Counted from the stretch's first letter, positions 16,247 to 25,044 are shown. The stretch: DNA of 38,206 nt from an uncultured Pigmentiphaga sp. (GCA_937891425.1 CALAGD010000075.1:1-38206), one strand, 5' to 3'. The notes: a model not told the origin generated them from the sequence alone. A program made the numbers and translations.

Positions 16247-19200
16247 TGGGCGACAGTTTTTGCCGGATCCACAGGAACCGGCGTGCGGTTCATGCGCAAC
16301 AGGGCTTTATTGCCGGGTTGCTGCTTGTCGTCCTGCTCATCTTCAGCGTCTTGATCTGGCTATTGACCACGACCAGCGGAGCACTGATGGTGCTGCAGTC
16401 GGGTATTGCGCTGACCGGCAGCGGTCAGGTGCAGGGCGTTGAAGGATCGATTGCGCAGGGGTTGCGCATTCGTCAGCTCGACTACCGGAACGCCGCGCTC
16501 GATCTGGCGCTGGTCGGCTTCGAGCTGCGCGTCGACTGGCTGCAATTGCGCGAGCGGCACCTGCATGTGCCCGTATTGCGTGCCGAAGCGGTGCGCATCG
16601 ACTGGCTCGCCGAGCCGGAAGCAGACACCAATGAGGCGGCCGATCCTGTGGAGTCATTGGCCTGGCCCGAGTTGCCTGTCACCCTTTCGCTTGATGAACT
16701 TGCGTTGGGGTCCCTGCAGGTCTCCCGGAAAGGGGAAACGCTACCTGTCCGGTTCGAGGCACTCAGGCTGCAATTTGCCGCCGATGCACAGCGTGCCCAG
16801 CTGGTCGTGGAGCAGTTGGATCTGCACGGCATGGACGCGCAGGCTACTGTCTCGGGCGAGATCACCGGGGTCGGCAGTGTGCCGATGGGAGTGGACGCAG
16901 GGATCAATCTGGCTGTCGAGCAGAGCGGGCGGGCCGCCCAGCTGCACCTGACGGCCCGGGGGAACCTCGAGCATCTGCTGGTGAGCCTGAACGGCCTGGG
17001 GGAGGGCTTGTCCATTGAGGCGCACGCTGCCATCACCCCGTTTTCGCCTGCGTTGCCGTTGCAGCACCTGAGCGCACAGATCAGAGGCCTCAATCCCTCC
17101 GCCTGGATTTCCGACTTGCCCGACGCCCAGCTGAATCTCGACGCCCTGCTCGAGCTTGACGATTCCCATGCGCTGGCGCATCAGGAGCCTGCTGCCGAAG
17201 CGGATGCGTTTGCGCTGGATACGCTGCAGCTGCATGGCCGCCTGACCATCCAGGAGGGCAGCCACTGGCAGAAACAACGGCTTGCAGGGGGCGCGTCGTT
17301 CTACCTGGACCGGCTGCGACTGCCCCAGGTGAATATCGACCTCAGTGCGGGCAAGAACAGGGTCCGGATCGCCGGCGCCTTGGGCAACAAGGGGGACGAG
17401 TTGCGTTTCGACGTACAGCTGCCCCAGCCTGCCGCCGTGTGGCCAGGGCTGGAGGGCAGTGGCGACCTGAAGGGGAGCGTGCGTGGCTCGCTGGAGCAGC
17501 ATGAGCTGACGCTCAGCGCACGGTTGAACCTCCCTCCGGCCTGGCAAAGCAGGGCGGCGGTGCGCACGGATGCGCTCAAGAATGATGACGAGGCGCTCGA
17601 TCTACCCGCGGCCTTGCGGCAGGGGCCGGTGCAGATCGAGCTCCAGCTGGGTGGAGGCTATGCCGCTGCCGACCCCGCACACGACGTGCCGGAAAACTGG
17701 CAGGGTCGTGTTACCCGTCTGCGTGCAAGCAACCCTGAGGTGTCTGCGACGCTGGAGGCTCCGGTCGAGGTACGCCTGCAGTTCGCGCAGGCGCAGCAGC
17801 CGATGCGCTGGTCGGTAGGGGCCACTCAGCTCCTGCTGAGGTTGCCGGGCAAGCGTCAGGTGCTGATACGGCACGCCGGGTCGAGCGGTAGTGGCACGCA
17901 CTGGCGCTCAGCGGGATCCATCGAGGATCTGGTTCCGGCCTGGGTTGTGGCGCAGCTGCCGCGTGCGGCTGACCCGCTGCGGGTCGCCGTGCAATGGGAT
18001 CTGGCCGCCGAACCGGCGCTGGCGGGGTCCCTGCGTGTGACACGCCGCCGCGGCGACATTTATCTCCCGGGCAGCCCACCGCTTGCCTTGGGCCTGAAGC
18101 AGCTGGATGTGCAGCTGGTTGCCCGGGCCGAGGCGGGCAACCGCAGCAGCCTGAACTTGCAGGCGCTCATCGAGGGGAACCGTGTGGGCCGGCTGTCGGT
18201 TTCGGGCAATACGACTGTGGTGACGCAGAGTGGCCTTCCCATCGTATCCGAGCAGGAACGGGTGCAACTGGACGTGAACCTGAATGTCACGGATCTTGGC
18301 TGGATCTCGGCCATTGTGGGTGACGAAACCGAGCTCGGGGGGCGGATCGAGGCGTCAGCACGGTTCACTCGCGTGAACGGAGTGTGGAACGCAACGGGCA
18401 CGATCACCGGAGATGACCTGCGCATCGTACGCGTCGATGACGGGATCCGCCTCATCAACGGCACGTTGCGGGGGCGTTTTACCGACACGCAGGTGGTAAT
18501 CGATTCGTTGCGCTTTCCCAGTGTGATCCGGTCGACGCCGCGGAACAGTCAGGTGCGGGCATGGATCAGACAGTATGGCGACCAGGGCAGCGTGGAGGCT
18601 ACCGGGTCGTGGTCTCTGGAGACCGCAGAAGGTTCGGCCGAAGTGCGTCTGAGCCGTTTTCCGGTGGTGCAGCGCGCGGACCGTTTCATTGCAGGGTCGG
18701 GGGAGATCCGGATCGAAGTGACGCCACGCCGGATGAGCATTACCGGGAAGTTGCAGGCCGATGCCGGCTGGATCAGTCTGGAAGGGGCGGAAGACCTGCC
18801 GACGCTCGACTCTGACGTGGTCGTCATGAAGCATGGTGAGGTACCAGCGTCCGACGAGAGCCTGCCCTGGCGCATGGATGTCGAGGTTTCGTTGGGGCAG
18901 AACGTCTACCTCACGGGGCTGGGTTTGAGCACCGGCCTGGAGGGCGAGGTGCGCATCCGCAATACCCGATCCGGATTGCGGGCGAATGGCACGGTGCACA
19001 CCCGCGGAGGCGAGTTCAGCATCTATGGGCAGACGCTGGTTGTCGACCACGGCGCGGTCACCTTCCAGGGCCCGCTTGATGATCCGTTGCTGGACATCGT
19101 CGCGATTCGCAAGGGCTTGCAGGTCGAGGCGGGTGTGCAGATCAGCGGCACCGCACGCGATCCCATCATCACGCTGGTCTCTTACCCTGACGTGCCGGAC

Positions 19201-19629
19201 GTCGAGAAAATTTCCTGGCTGCTGCTGGGCCGCGGCCCCGCGGCCAGCGGGGCTGACGTGGGCATGCTGGTATCCGCTGCTGCGTCGTTCCTGCGTGGTG
19301 ACGACAGCACGCCCTTGCACGAAGAATTCGGGCTCGACGAGCTCGGTATCCGTTCGGGCACCTCGCTTGCCGGGCGGGGGATCCTGCCCGAGCAGACGGT
19401 AGTGGGCGATATCAAGAACCTTGCCGAAAGTGGCAGTGAAGCCAACCAGTTCCTGGTGCTCGGCAAGCGGTTGACCGAGGCCATCTATCTTACGTTCGAG
19501 CAGGCGCTGAGCGGACGCGAGAGCATCGTGCGGGCAAGCTACCGTATTACCGAAACGCTGTCGGCGTCGCTGCGCATAGGGACGGTAAGCGGCCTCGACC
19601 TGGTCTGGTCATTCGTGTTCGACGACTAG
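16246..19629 (+). CDS. tamB: Translocation and assembly module inner-membrane protein TamB (DUF490)
   Basis: AsmA-like bridge anchored in the inner membrane that spans the periplasm to TamA. 1127 aa, somewhat short for the family (E. coli 1259). One N-terminal transmembrane helix at about residues 23-45 (GLLLVVLLIFSVLIWLL), then a long repetitive beta region of amphipathic strands forming the hydrophobic groove, and a C-terminal TamB/DUF490 domain from about 770, with GEFSIYGQTLVVDHGAVTF and PDVEKISWLLLGR. It ends in the TamA-binding segment LDLVWSFVFDD. ATG 16246 overlaps the tamA stop by one base; a TTG one codon earlier is possible. Convergent with the next gene at 16 bp. Confidence 0.94.
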   Translation: MGDSFCRIHRNRRAVHAQQGFIAGLLLVVLLIFSVLIWLLTTTSGALMVLQSGIALTGSGQVQGVEGSIAQGLRIRQLDYRNAALDLALVGFELRVDWLQLRERHLHVPVLRAEAVRIDWLAEPEADTNEAADPVESLAWPELPVTLSLDELALGSLQVSRKGETLPVRFEALRLQFAADAQRAQLVVEQLDLHGMDAQATVSGEITGVGSVPMGVDAGINLAVEQSGRAAQLHLTARGNLEHLLVSLNGLGEGLSIEAHAAITPFSPALPLQHLSAQIRGLNPSAWISDLPDAQLNLDALLELDDSHALAHQEPAAEADAFALDTLQLHGRLTIQEGSHWQKQRLAGGASFYLDRLRLPQVNIDLSAGKNRVRIAGALGNKGDELRFDVQLPQPAAVWPGLEGSGDLKGSVRGSLEQHELTLSARLNLPPAWQSRAAVRTDALKNDDEALDLPAALRQGPVQIELQLGGGYAAADPAHDVPENWQGRVTRLRASNPEVSATLEAPVEVRLQFAQAQQPMRWSVGATQLLLRLPGKRQVLIRHAGSSGSGTHWRSAGSIEDLVPAWVVAQLPRAADPLRVAVQWDLAAEPALAGSLRVTRRRGDIYLPGSPPLALGLKQLDVQLVARAEAGNRSSLNLQALIEGNRVGRLSVSGNTTVVTQSGLPIVSEQERVQLDVNLNVTDLGWISAIVGDETELGGRIEASARFTRVNGVWNATGTITGDDLRIVRVDDGIRLINGTLRGRFTDTQVVIDSLRFPSVIRSTPRNSQVRAWIRQYGDQGSVEATGSWSLETAEGSAEVRLSRFPVVQRADRFIAGSGEIRIEVTPRRMSITGKLQADAGWISLEGAEDLPTLDSDVVVMKHGEVPASDESLPWRMDVEVSLGQNVYLTGLGLSTGLEGEVRIRNTRSGLRANGTVHTRGGEFSIYGQTLVVDHGAVTFQGPLDDPLLDIVAIRKGLQVEAGVQISGTARDPIITLVSYPDVPDVEKISWLLLGRGPAASGADVGMLVSAAASFLRGDDSTPLHEEFGLDELGIRSGTSLAGRGILPEQTVVGDIKNLAESGSEANQFLVLGKRLTEAIYLTFEQALSGRESIVRASYRITETLSASLRIGTVSGLDLVWSFVFDD

Positions 19630-19646
19630 TACGCCGCCGCAGTCGG

Positions 19647-21002
19647 TCAGTCGAACAGGTAGATCAGGGAAATCTGTCCGCTGACCTCGTTGTAGTCGAA
19701 CAGGTCGACCGTGGCGCGTTGGCGGGCTGCCTGCAGGTCAAATGCCACGCGCCAGCTGCGGTTGATGTTCACGCCCAGGCGTACCTGGGCATGAACGCGG
19801 GTGCGACGGTTGCGCGTATCGCCAAAGAGCGGGCTGTACGGCTGGGTATCGCGCGCATGCAGGGCACCAACGCCAAAGCTCAGACGCGGAGTTCGTCCAG
19901 CCACCTCGGGCAATGAGAAGCTTGAGCGCAGGTCGATTCCGAATCGCGACTGGGCCTCACCGGCACGCTCCTTCTGTGCAAAATCGTGCTCCAGGGTGAA
20001 GTGCAGCGCGGTTTCATCGCCGATGGGTACCCGGGTAAGCAGGCGGGCCGTATACCATCCGGCCTGGTTGCGCGGTTTGCGCCGCTCCAGCGCGACGCGC
20101 GTGCTGGTGCCGGATGGCCCGAACTGATGTTCCGCCCACAGACCCCCGGACACGATCGCTCCGAGATAGCCTTCATCCACGCCCAGTCCGAGCCCGCCGA
20201 TACGGGTACGGGGCCGGATGTCGTACCCCAGCTCCACATAGCCCGAGGTCAAACCGGGTACCGAACTGGGAAAGGGCTTGCGACCCAGAAGCTCTACGCG
20301 GGCGCTGAGGTTGTGCAGCGGCCATTGTGCCGCCCAGCTGAACGTGCTTTCGGCGTAGCCGCCGCCGCGCGCGCGATAACGGTCGTCGAGATAGGCAAGT
20401 ACCGGGATGCCGTCCAGCAGGATGGTGAGGCTGTCGAGACCCGTGGCGCGGATGAGGTTCGAGCTGACACCGATGCCCACGCTGAGTGCGCCACGCTGGA
20501 AGCGCAATGTCTGGCCCAACGCCTGACGCAGCGCAGGGGGCAGCCCGAATTGCTGGATCGCGCTGTCGAGTATGTTGCGACATCCCACGGGATCGCCCAG
20601 ATCGCAAAGCGAGATGCCGTAATCGAACCAGGCACCGGCGAAGTCGGGGTTGAGCATGAGCGCCTGTTCGAATGCCAGCGCGGCGGTCACCAGGTCACCA
20701 CGCGAGCGTGCATCGAGGCCTGCCTCGTAGGCCTGAAGTGCGGCGAGGACTTGCGTTGCCGTGGGCTTCAGCCCCAGGACAGCGTTCGAGTCGGGCACGG
20801 TGCCGGGGGCTCGGGAAGGAGAATCGACCGCATCGCGGGCGGCAGAACGGCTACGTTGCGCAAGCGCTGGCGTCGTGACGGTACTGCGCGTGGCTCCCGC
20901 CGCAGCGGGGAGGGGTTCCGGGCTGGTTGCCGCTGCCTGCGCCGGAAGGGCACACGCGGCGAACGCGAGTGCGCACAGCAACGACAGACCCCTGGATCCC
21001 AT
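19647..21002 (-). CDS. TPR-containing outer-membrane beta-barrel protein (Slam-like architecture), unnamed
   Basis: 451 aa from ATG 21002, giving a signal peptide (LSLLCALAFAACALPAQA, cleavage near 23-24). An Ala/Ser/Pro-rich linker precedes TPR-like helices at about 83-165 (ALQAYEAGLDARSRGDLVTA, FEQALMLNPDFAGAWFDYG). From about 172 to the end are alternating amphipathic strands of a beta-barrel, with VSSNLIRATG and ending DLFDYNEVSGQISLIYLFD. TPR followed by barrel is the layout of Slam/DUF560 surface-lipoprotein translocators; this is a resemblance, not a proven match. A GTG at 21068 overlaps the cyclase stop (GTGA) and would add 22 residues, so coupled translation from there is a real alternative. 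Third gene of the FecR-cyclase-barrel unit. Confidence 0.72.
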   Translation of the reverse strand: MGSRGLSLLCALAFAACALPAQAAATSPEPLPAAAGATRSTVTTPALAQRSRSAARDAVDSPSRAPGTVPDSNAVLGLKPTATQVLAALQAYEAGLDARSRGDLVTAALAFEQALMLNPDFAGAWFDYGISLCDLGDPVGCRNILDSAIQQFGLPPALRQALGQTLRFQRGALSVGIGVSSNLIRATGLDSLTILLDGIPVLAYLDDRYRARGGGYAESTFSWAAQWPLHNLSARVELLGRKPFPSSVPGLTSGYVELGYDIRPRTRIGGLGLGVDEGYLGAIVSGGLWAEHQFGPSGTSTRVALERRKPRNQAGWYTARLLTRVPIGDETALHFTLEHDFAQKERAGEAQSRFGIDLRSSFSLPEVAGRTPRLSFGVGALHARDTQPYSPLFGDTRNRRTRVHAQVRLGVNINRSWRVAFDLQAARQRATVDLFDYNEVSGQISLIYLFD

Positions 21003-21064
21003 GCTGTAGGAAAGTTGCTCCGATAAGGTCAACGGGGCAGGACGGGCGGAGAATGATGCGGATG

Positions 21065-23023
21065 TCACGTACTAGTCGATGCAGTTTTAGCAACAAGCCC
21101 CTTCGGCCATAGATTGTCCGGTTCGTCTGCCAAAGTGTGAAGGCCCATGGAAGAACCGTCGGGTGCGGGCAAAGTGGCAACCTGGTTTGTGGTCAGACTG
21201 GGTACGAGTCGGGCTACGGTTTCGCTGACCAGCACGGGCCATGGATAGTAACGCGTCTGGCGTTCGATGTGTGCGGCCAGGTTCGCGGCCTCGCTGACGA
21301 CCGTGTAGCGCTTTTGCCCACTGCCAAACGTGTCAAGCAGGTAAGGACCCGCATGCAGGCCGAACCCGATCGCAATGGGTGGAAGCCCCAGCGCATGCAG
21401 CTTCTCGTTCAACGCTGGCAATGTACTGAGAATGGCACGTACGCTGTCAAGCGCTGCGCGTGCCTGCTGTTCCGGGGTTCCTTCACGCCATATCAGCAAA
21501 GCGCCATCACCGGCCACATTGTCGAGCATCGCGCCGTGTGCCGTAGCGTGGTGCACGACGTGGTCCATGCCGAGGTCACACCACTGCGCGAGCTTGTCGA
21601 GCGGCAGGCTGCGCGACTGGCGCGTATACCCGAGTATGTCGGCAACCAGGATGGTACCCCAGCCAGTCTCGCGGGGGACCTGATGTTGAGGTTGCTGCAA
21701 CAGTCGCCGCAGTGGATAGGGCAGATAGCCGACCGCGCGTTGCGCGACCCGCTGGTGCTGGACGAGTACGCAGCGCACGAGCAACAGGGCTCCCGCCGCC
21801 AGCGCAAAAGCCGCGGGTCCGGCCGCCGGCACAAGTGCGGAGCGGGTGCTCCAGGCCACGGCCGCCCAGATGAGAGGCAGCAGCGTAGTAGTCGCCACGA
21901 CCGCGAGCAGCCACCAGAGTCGGTTGGCCGTGAACGCCAGCGCGAGTGCTGTCAGAACGATCCACGCCCAGGCAAGCGGTGCTCCATAGCGAGGTTCGAA
22001 CGGCAGTGCGCGTTGCAGCCATTCGCGCAACACCTGGGCATGTACTTCTACCCCTGGGACGGTTTGTCCTAGAGGGCTTGTGGCGATGTCGCCCAATCCG
22101 ATTGATACGCCGCCGAACAGCACGATTTCCTGGTCGAGGAGACCGGGTGGTAGTCGGCTTTCCCAGATATCGGCCGCGGAGACGCGGCGCAGACCGCTGG
22201 GATGACGCCAGGGAATGATGAGCTGCAGGTTGGTGTCGGCGGGGAGGGCAAGCGTGGAGAAGTCGCCGGGGATCAGTTCCCATGCCGGACCGGTCCAGGA
22301 GCCGCGCCGTACTTCCCAATACGTGACCCCCGTCAGCTGCTGGATGATCGCCTGGACGAAACTTGGAGAGCAGGTATCGAGGCTGAAGTCGGCACACAGC
22401 ACGCCGGGTACGCGCCGCATGACTCCATCGGGATCAATCCGGGCGTTGATGTGCCCCACGTCGACGGCCGGAATTCTGACCAGCACGGGTTCGCTGCCAA
22501 GAATGCCTGGCATGCGGTCGCGCTGATACGATTCCGGATCGAGTGTGGCCGGTACGGCGTTTCCGGTGGCGTCCGTAAGTACCGTAGTCCAGCGTGGCAG
22601 GCCCCGCACACCGGGCTCGGAGATGAGCAGCTGGCCCAAGACTGAGAGCTGGGCCGCCAGGCTGCGGGAGAATTCCAGGTTGCCTGAATCTTGTCGTGGG
22701 TCGGGCGGGAACACCACGTCCAGCCCGATCACGGTGGGTCGATGATGGGCGCGCAGGCGATCGAGCAACTCGGCCCACACCTCGCGAGGCCAGGGCCAGG
22801 GGCCCAGCGTGTCGATCGAGGCTTCGTCGATGGCCACGACCGTAATGGGCGTTGCAGGAGATTGGTCAGACCAGCCGGCACCCGCCAGGAGCAGGGCTTG
22901 CAGGCGATGCTCCATGGGATTGCGGATGCCCGGAAGCAGAAGGACCGCGGCTAGAAGCAGACAGGCGGCTGTTACCGCCTGTCGGGGGAGTCTGGCGCGA
23001 AGGGCTGCGACCAGGGTGGGCAC
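21065..23023 (-). CDS. CHASE2-domain membrane protein with class III cyclase-like domain
   Basis: 652 aa. Transmembrane helix at about 17-32; a periplasmic CHASE2 sensor at about 39-345 (TVVAIDEASIDTLGPWPWPR, VIGLDVVFPPD, TSPLGQTVPGVEVHAQ); three helices at about 351-420; then a cytosolic adenylate/guanylate-cyclase fold at about 453-610. Metal aspartates D462 (VADILGYT) and D506 (NVAGDGALLIW) are present. The lysine normally four residues before the second Asp is N502, N581 is kept, and the transition-state Arg four residues later is H585. So metal binding is plausible but normal ATP/GTP cyclisation is doubtful. Lies 9 bp after the FecR gene and touches the barrel gene. CHASE2 ligands are unknown. 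Confidence 0.88.
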   Translation of the reverse strand: MPTLVAALRARLPRQAVTAACLLLAAVLLLPGIRNPMEHRLQALLLAGAGWSDQSPATPITVVAIDEASIDTLGPWPWPREVWAELLDRLRAHHRPTVIGLDVVFPPDPRQDSGNLEFSRSLAAQLSVLGQLLISEPGVRGLPRWTTVLTDATGNAVPATLDPESYQRDRMPGILGSEPVLVRIPAVDVGHINARIDPDGVMRRVPGVLCADFSLDTCSPSFVQAIIQQLTGVTYWEVRRGSWTGPAWELIPGDFSTLALPADTNLQLIIPWRHPSGLRRVSAADIWESRLPPGLLDQEIVLFGGVSIGLGDIATSPLGQTVPGVEVHAQVLREWLQRALPFEPRYGAPLAWAWIVLTALALAFTANRLWWLLAVVATTTLLPLIWAAVAWSTRSALVPAAGPAAFALAAGALLLVRCVLVQHQRVAQRAVGYLPYPLRRLLQQPQHQVPRETGWGTILVADILGYTRQSRSLPLDKLAQWCDLGMDHVVHHATAHGAMLDNVAGDGALLIWREGTPEQQARAALDSVRAILSTLPALNEKLHALGLPPIAIGFGLHAGPYLLDTFGSGQKRYTVVSEAANLAAHIERQTRYYPWPVLVSETVARLVPSLTTNQVATLPAPDGSSMGLHTLADEPDNLWPKGLVAKTASTST

Positions 23024-23032
23024 GAGGCGATG

Positions 23033-24439
23033 CTATTGGCGGACACCCCACGCGACAACCCCGGAGAGCAGGCCGTCGTCGAAATTGCGCTCGACGGTAG
23101 TGACGGCGCTGTTGAGGTTCTCGCCGAGTACGCCGGCTACCGTGGAGTTGGACAGGGCGGGGTCGGAACGCAGGAATCCTCCGTTGTCGATACCCCCCGC
23201 TGCCTGGGTGGAGTAGATGCGGTCGGCGCTGGCAAAGTGCGCGTCAGTTTCGAAACTGCGGCTGTCGAAATTGACGCTGAGCCGCCCGCCGGCCACAGTG
23301 AGTTCAGTCGTGCCAGTGCTGCTGGCGAGCACGCCCGAGCCGCCCGCTGCGGCAAAGTCGACCCGCCCGCTGCGTGGCAGCTGGGTTGCCATGGCCACGA
23401 CTCCGGCGCCGTAATGCGTGTTGGCTATCTGTACGGGCAGGTTCTGGCGTACGAGGTGCGCTACGCGCGTGAGTGTGGAGTCGTCGATGTTGTCGGAGCG
23501 TGTCCAGCGGCCCCAGTGCACATCGGGAGGCAGGGTGGCCAGATCCTGCGGAACCCCGGCCGGGGTCAGCGCGGCCTCGGGAAGCAGGGATGCCCTGCGC
23601 TCGGTCAGTTCGTTCGAATTCAGTGCGACTTTGGCTTCGTCGGCGCTGCTGCTGGAATCGGACGACGGCTCGCTGTCATGCGGGGGCGAAATGCGGTCGG
23701 GTGTGTTGTCAGGGTCGCGCACCATGCGGGGTGTGGCCTCGCCGCGCACCACTTCAACGTACTCTCCAGGAGTGCTTTCGGCTTTGCCCAGAAATACCGA
23801 GTTGGAATTGCACGCGCCAAACCCGGATGCGGAGCAGGACTCGGACAACGGGGCAACCACCACCGCGCCGCTGTTGACTGCGACACGTGATGCAGTGGAC
23901 GTGGTGGCGACCACGAAATCGGTACCGCGCACGCCGACGGCGGCTACCGGCGTGTTGAACCGGAATGCTTCCTTGTTGGTTTCACCCACCTTGCCGGTAA
24001 TGGACCGGGCGACACCCTCTTCGAGGCGATAACGTACCCGGTCGTTGGCAGCCTGCTGGCTATAGTTGAAGACTTCGATCTGGAAGAGTGAGAGGGGACG
24101 TATGGCCACCAGCCCGCCATCGGCCATGCGCACGTGCACGAACCCCCCTTCCCCCGTGACGACCGTGTCGCCGGGCTTCAGCTGGGTGCCTCGCGTGACG
24201 GGCGTTTCGCCCTCGACGGTGCGCAGGTAGGCGGGCCCGGCACTGAGTACGACTTCGCCGGCGTAGGTGTGCTGCGCAGAGGCTTCCTGGCCAGAACTGA
24301 CGGCCGGCGTGCGGACCGGACCGGAATCGGCCAGGCTGGCAGTGCTGAACGAGGTGGCGACGGCGGCGAATGCACCCGTGCAGAAACGGACGAAACCGGG
24401 GGGCAGCACACCGCCTTGCGGGCTTGTCGTTCTTGCCAT
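23033..24439 (-). CDS. FecR-domain periplasmic protein with beta-rich C-terminal domain
   Basis: 468 aa from ATG 24439, with GGAG 9 nt upstream. An N-terminal export signal is likely (about 15-37, ending AVATSFSTASLADS). The FecR domain at about 58-195 has LKPGDTVVTGEGGFVHVRM, ADGGLVAIRPLS and FNTPVAAVGVRGTDFVV. A small Cys pair (C202, C210) and a Ser/Asp-rich linker (about 250-270) follow. The C-terminal part (about 340-465) is Gly-rich beta sequence ending DDGLLSGVVAWG, resembling the small barrel of TbpB-type surface lipoproteins (resemblance only). No FecI-type sigma factor or TonB receptor is adjacent, so this is not a classic FecIRA set. First gene of the three-gene unit. Confidence 0.85.
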   Translation of the reverse strand: MARTTSPQGGVLPPGFVRFCTGAFAAVATSFSTASLADSGPVRTPAVSSGQEASAQHTYAGEVVLSAGPAYLRTVEGETPVTRGTQLKPGDTVVTGEGGFVHVRMADGGLVAIRPLSLFQIEVFNYSQQAANDRVRYRLEEGVARSITGKVGETNKEAFRFNTPVAAVGVRGTDFVVATTSTASRVAVNSGAVVVAPLSESCSASGFGACNSNSVFLGKAESTPGEYVEVVRGEATPRMVRDPDNTPDRISPPHDSEPSSDSSSSADEAKVALNSNELTERRASLLPEAALTPAGVPQDLATLPPDVHWGRWTRSDNIDDSTLTRVAHLVRQNLPVQIANTHYGAGVVAMATQLPRSGRVDFAAAGGSGVLASSTGTTELTVAGGRLSVNFDSRSFETDAHFASADRIYSTQAAGGIDNGGFLRSDPALSNSTVAGVLGENLNSAVTTVERNFDDGLLSGVVAWGVRQ

Positions 24440-24632
24440 GATGTTATCTCCGAAGGGTGGGCACACGATTCACCGCTGGAACTGCGAATGACTGATCGGG
24501 CACTCCGGCGTTGCAAACGGGCGCCGGTGCAGTGGCTCGATGCCAGAAACGGATGGGTGCCAGTACTGCCCATGCAACCGCTGGCACCGTTCGGCAACGT
24601 CTGATTCTGCGCCCGGGGGCCGTAAAAAAATC

Positions 24633-24638
24633 ATTATA
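24633..24638 (-). promoter_or_regulatory. Candidate -10 box for the FecR-cyclase-barrel unit
   Basis: A perfect TATAAT on the minus strand, about 195 bp before the FecR start codon. A TTGCGA lies 21 bp further upstream, too far for a normal -35, so a regulated promoter or chance are both possible. Confidence 0.35.
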
Positions 24639-24741
24639 GCGATGGCCACGCTTCCTTATTCGCAAGTGTGGGCAATAATGACGGAATACGACATCTCCCT
24701 GAAAGCGTCCGGCGGTGTGGCCGGGAGGCTTGTCGTTTGGG

Positions 24742-24770
24742 TTGACAACGCTGTCGTACTCTGATGAAAT
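24742..24770 (+). promoter_or_regulatory. Sigma-70 promoter of rpmH-rnpA
   Basis: Perfect -35 TTGACA (24742-24747), 17-bp spacer, then TGAAAT (24765-24770; 4 of 6 match). The transcript would have a leader of about 130 nt before the rpmH start. Confidence 0.6.
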
Positions 24771-24906
24771 GAATGGCTTTGCTTTAGCCTGCAAACAACT
24801 ACTCCAGGTTTTTGCGAAGACTTTCCGAAGCAGATTTTGCGGCATTTGTTTTCACCCGTCTTTGCCGAAGTCTTTGCATTGCGTGGCGTTTTTTTGAGTT
24901 CAGATC

Positions 24907-25044
24907 ATGAAACGTACATACCAGCCTTCAGTTCTTAGCCGCAAGCGCACGCATGGCTTTCGCGCGCGCATGAAAACGGCAGGTGGCCGTGCCGTGCTCA
25001 ACGCCCGTCGTGCCAAGGGCCGCAAGCGCGTTGCCGTCGTTTAA
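24907..25044 (+). CDS. rpmH: 50S ribosomal protein L34
   Basis: 45-aa, very basic protein of the large ribosomal subunit. It begins MKRTYQPSVLSRKRTHGF and ends KGRKRVAVV; both ends are family hallmarks, and the length equals that of other L34 proteins (44-46 aa). It heads rpmH-rnpA-yidD-yidC-mnmE. Confidence 0.97.
   Translation: MKRTYQPSVLSRKRTHGFRARMKTAGGRAVLNARRAKGRKRVAVV

Larger units (their letters stand above)
24440..24906. other. Divergent FecR / rpmH intergenic region
   Basis: 467 bp without a gene. It carries the minus-strand TATAAT (24633-24638), the plus-strand rpmH promoter (24742-24770), and in the rpmH leader a 10-bp complementary pair GCGAAGACTT (24814-24823) / AAGTCTTTGC (24868-24877). 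No DnaA box (TTATCCACA) was seen, although rpmH often lies next to dnaA and oriC. Confidence 0.55.

Noticed and set aside
24440..24906. Chromosomal origin (oriC) next to rpmH
   Set aside because: No TTATCCACA-type DnaA boxes, no AT-rich unwinding repeats and no dnaA gene in the window.
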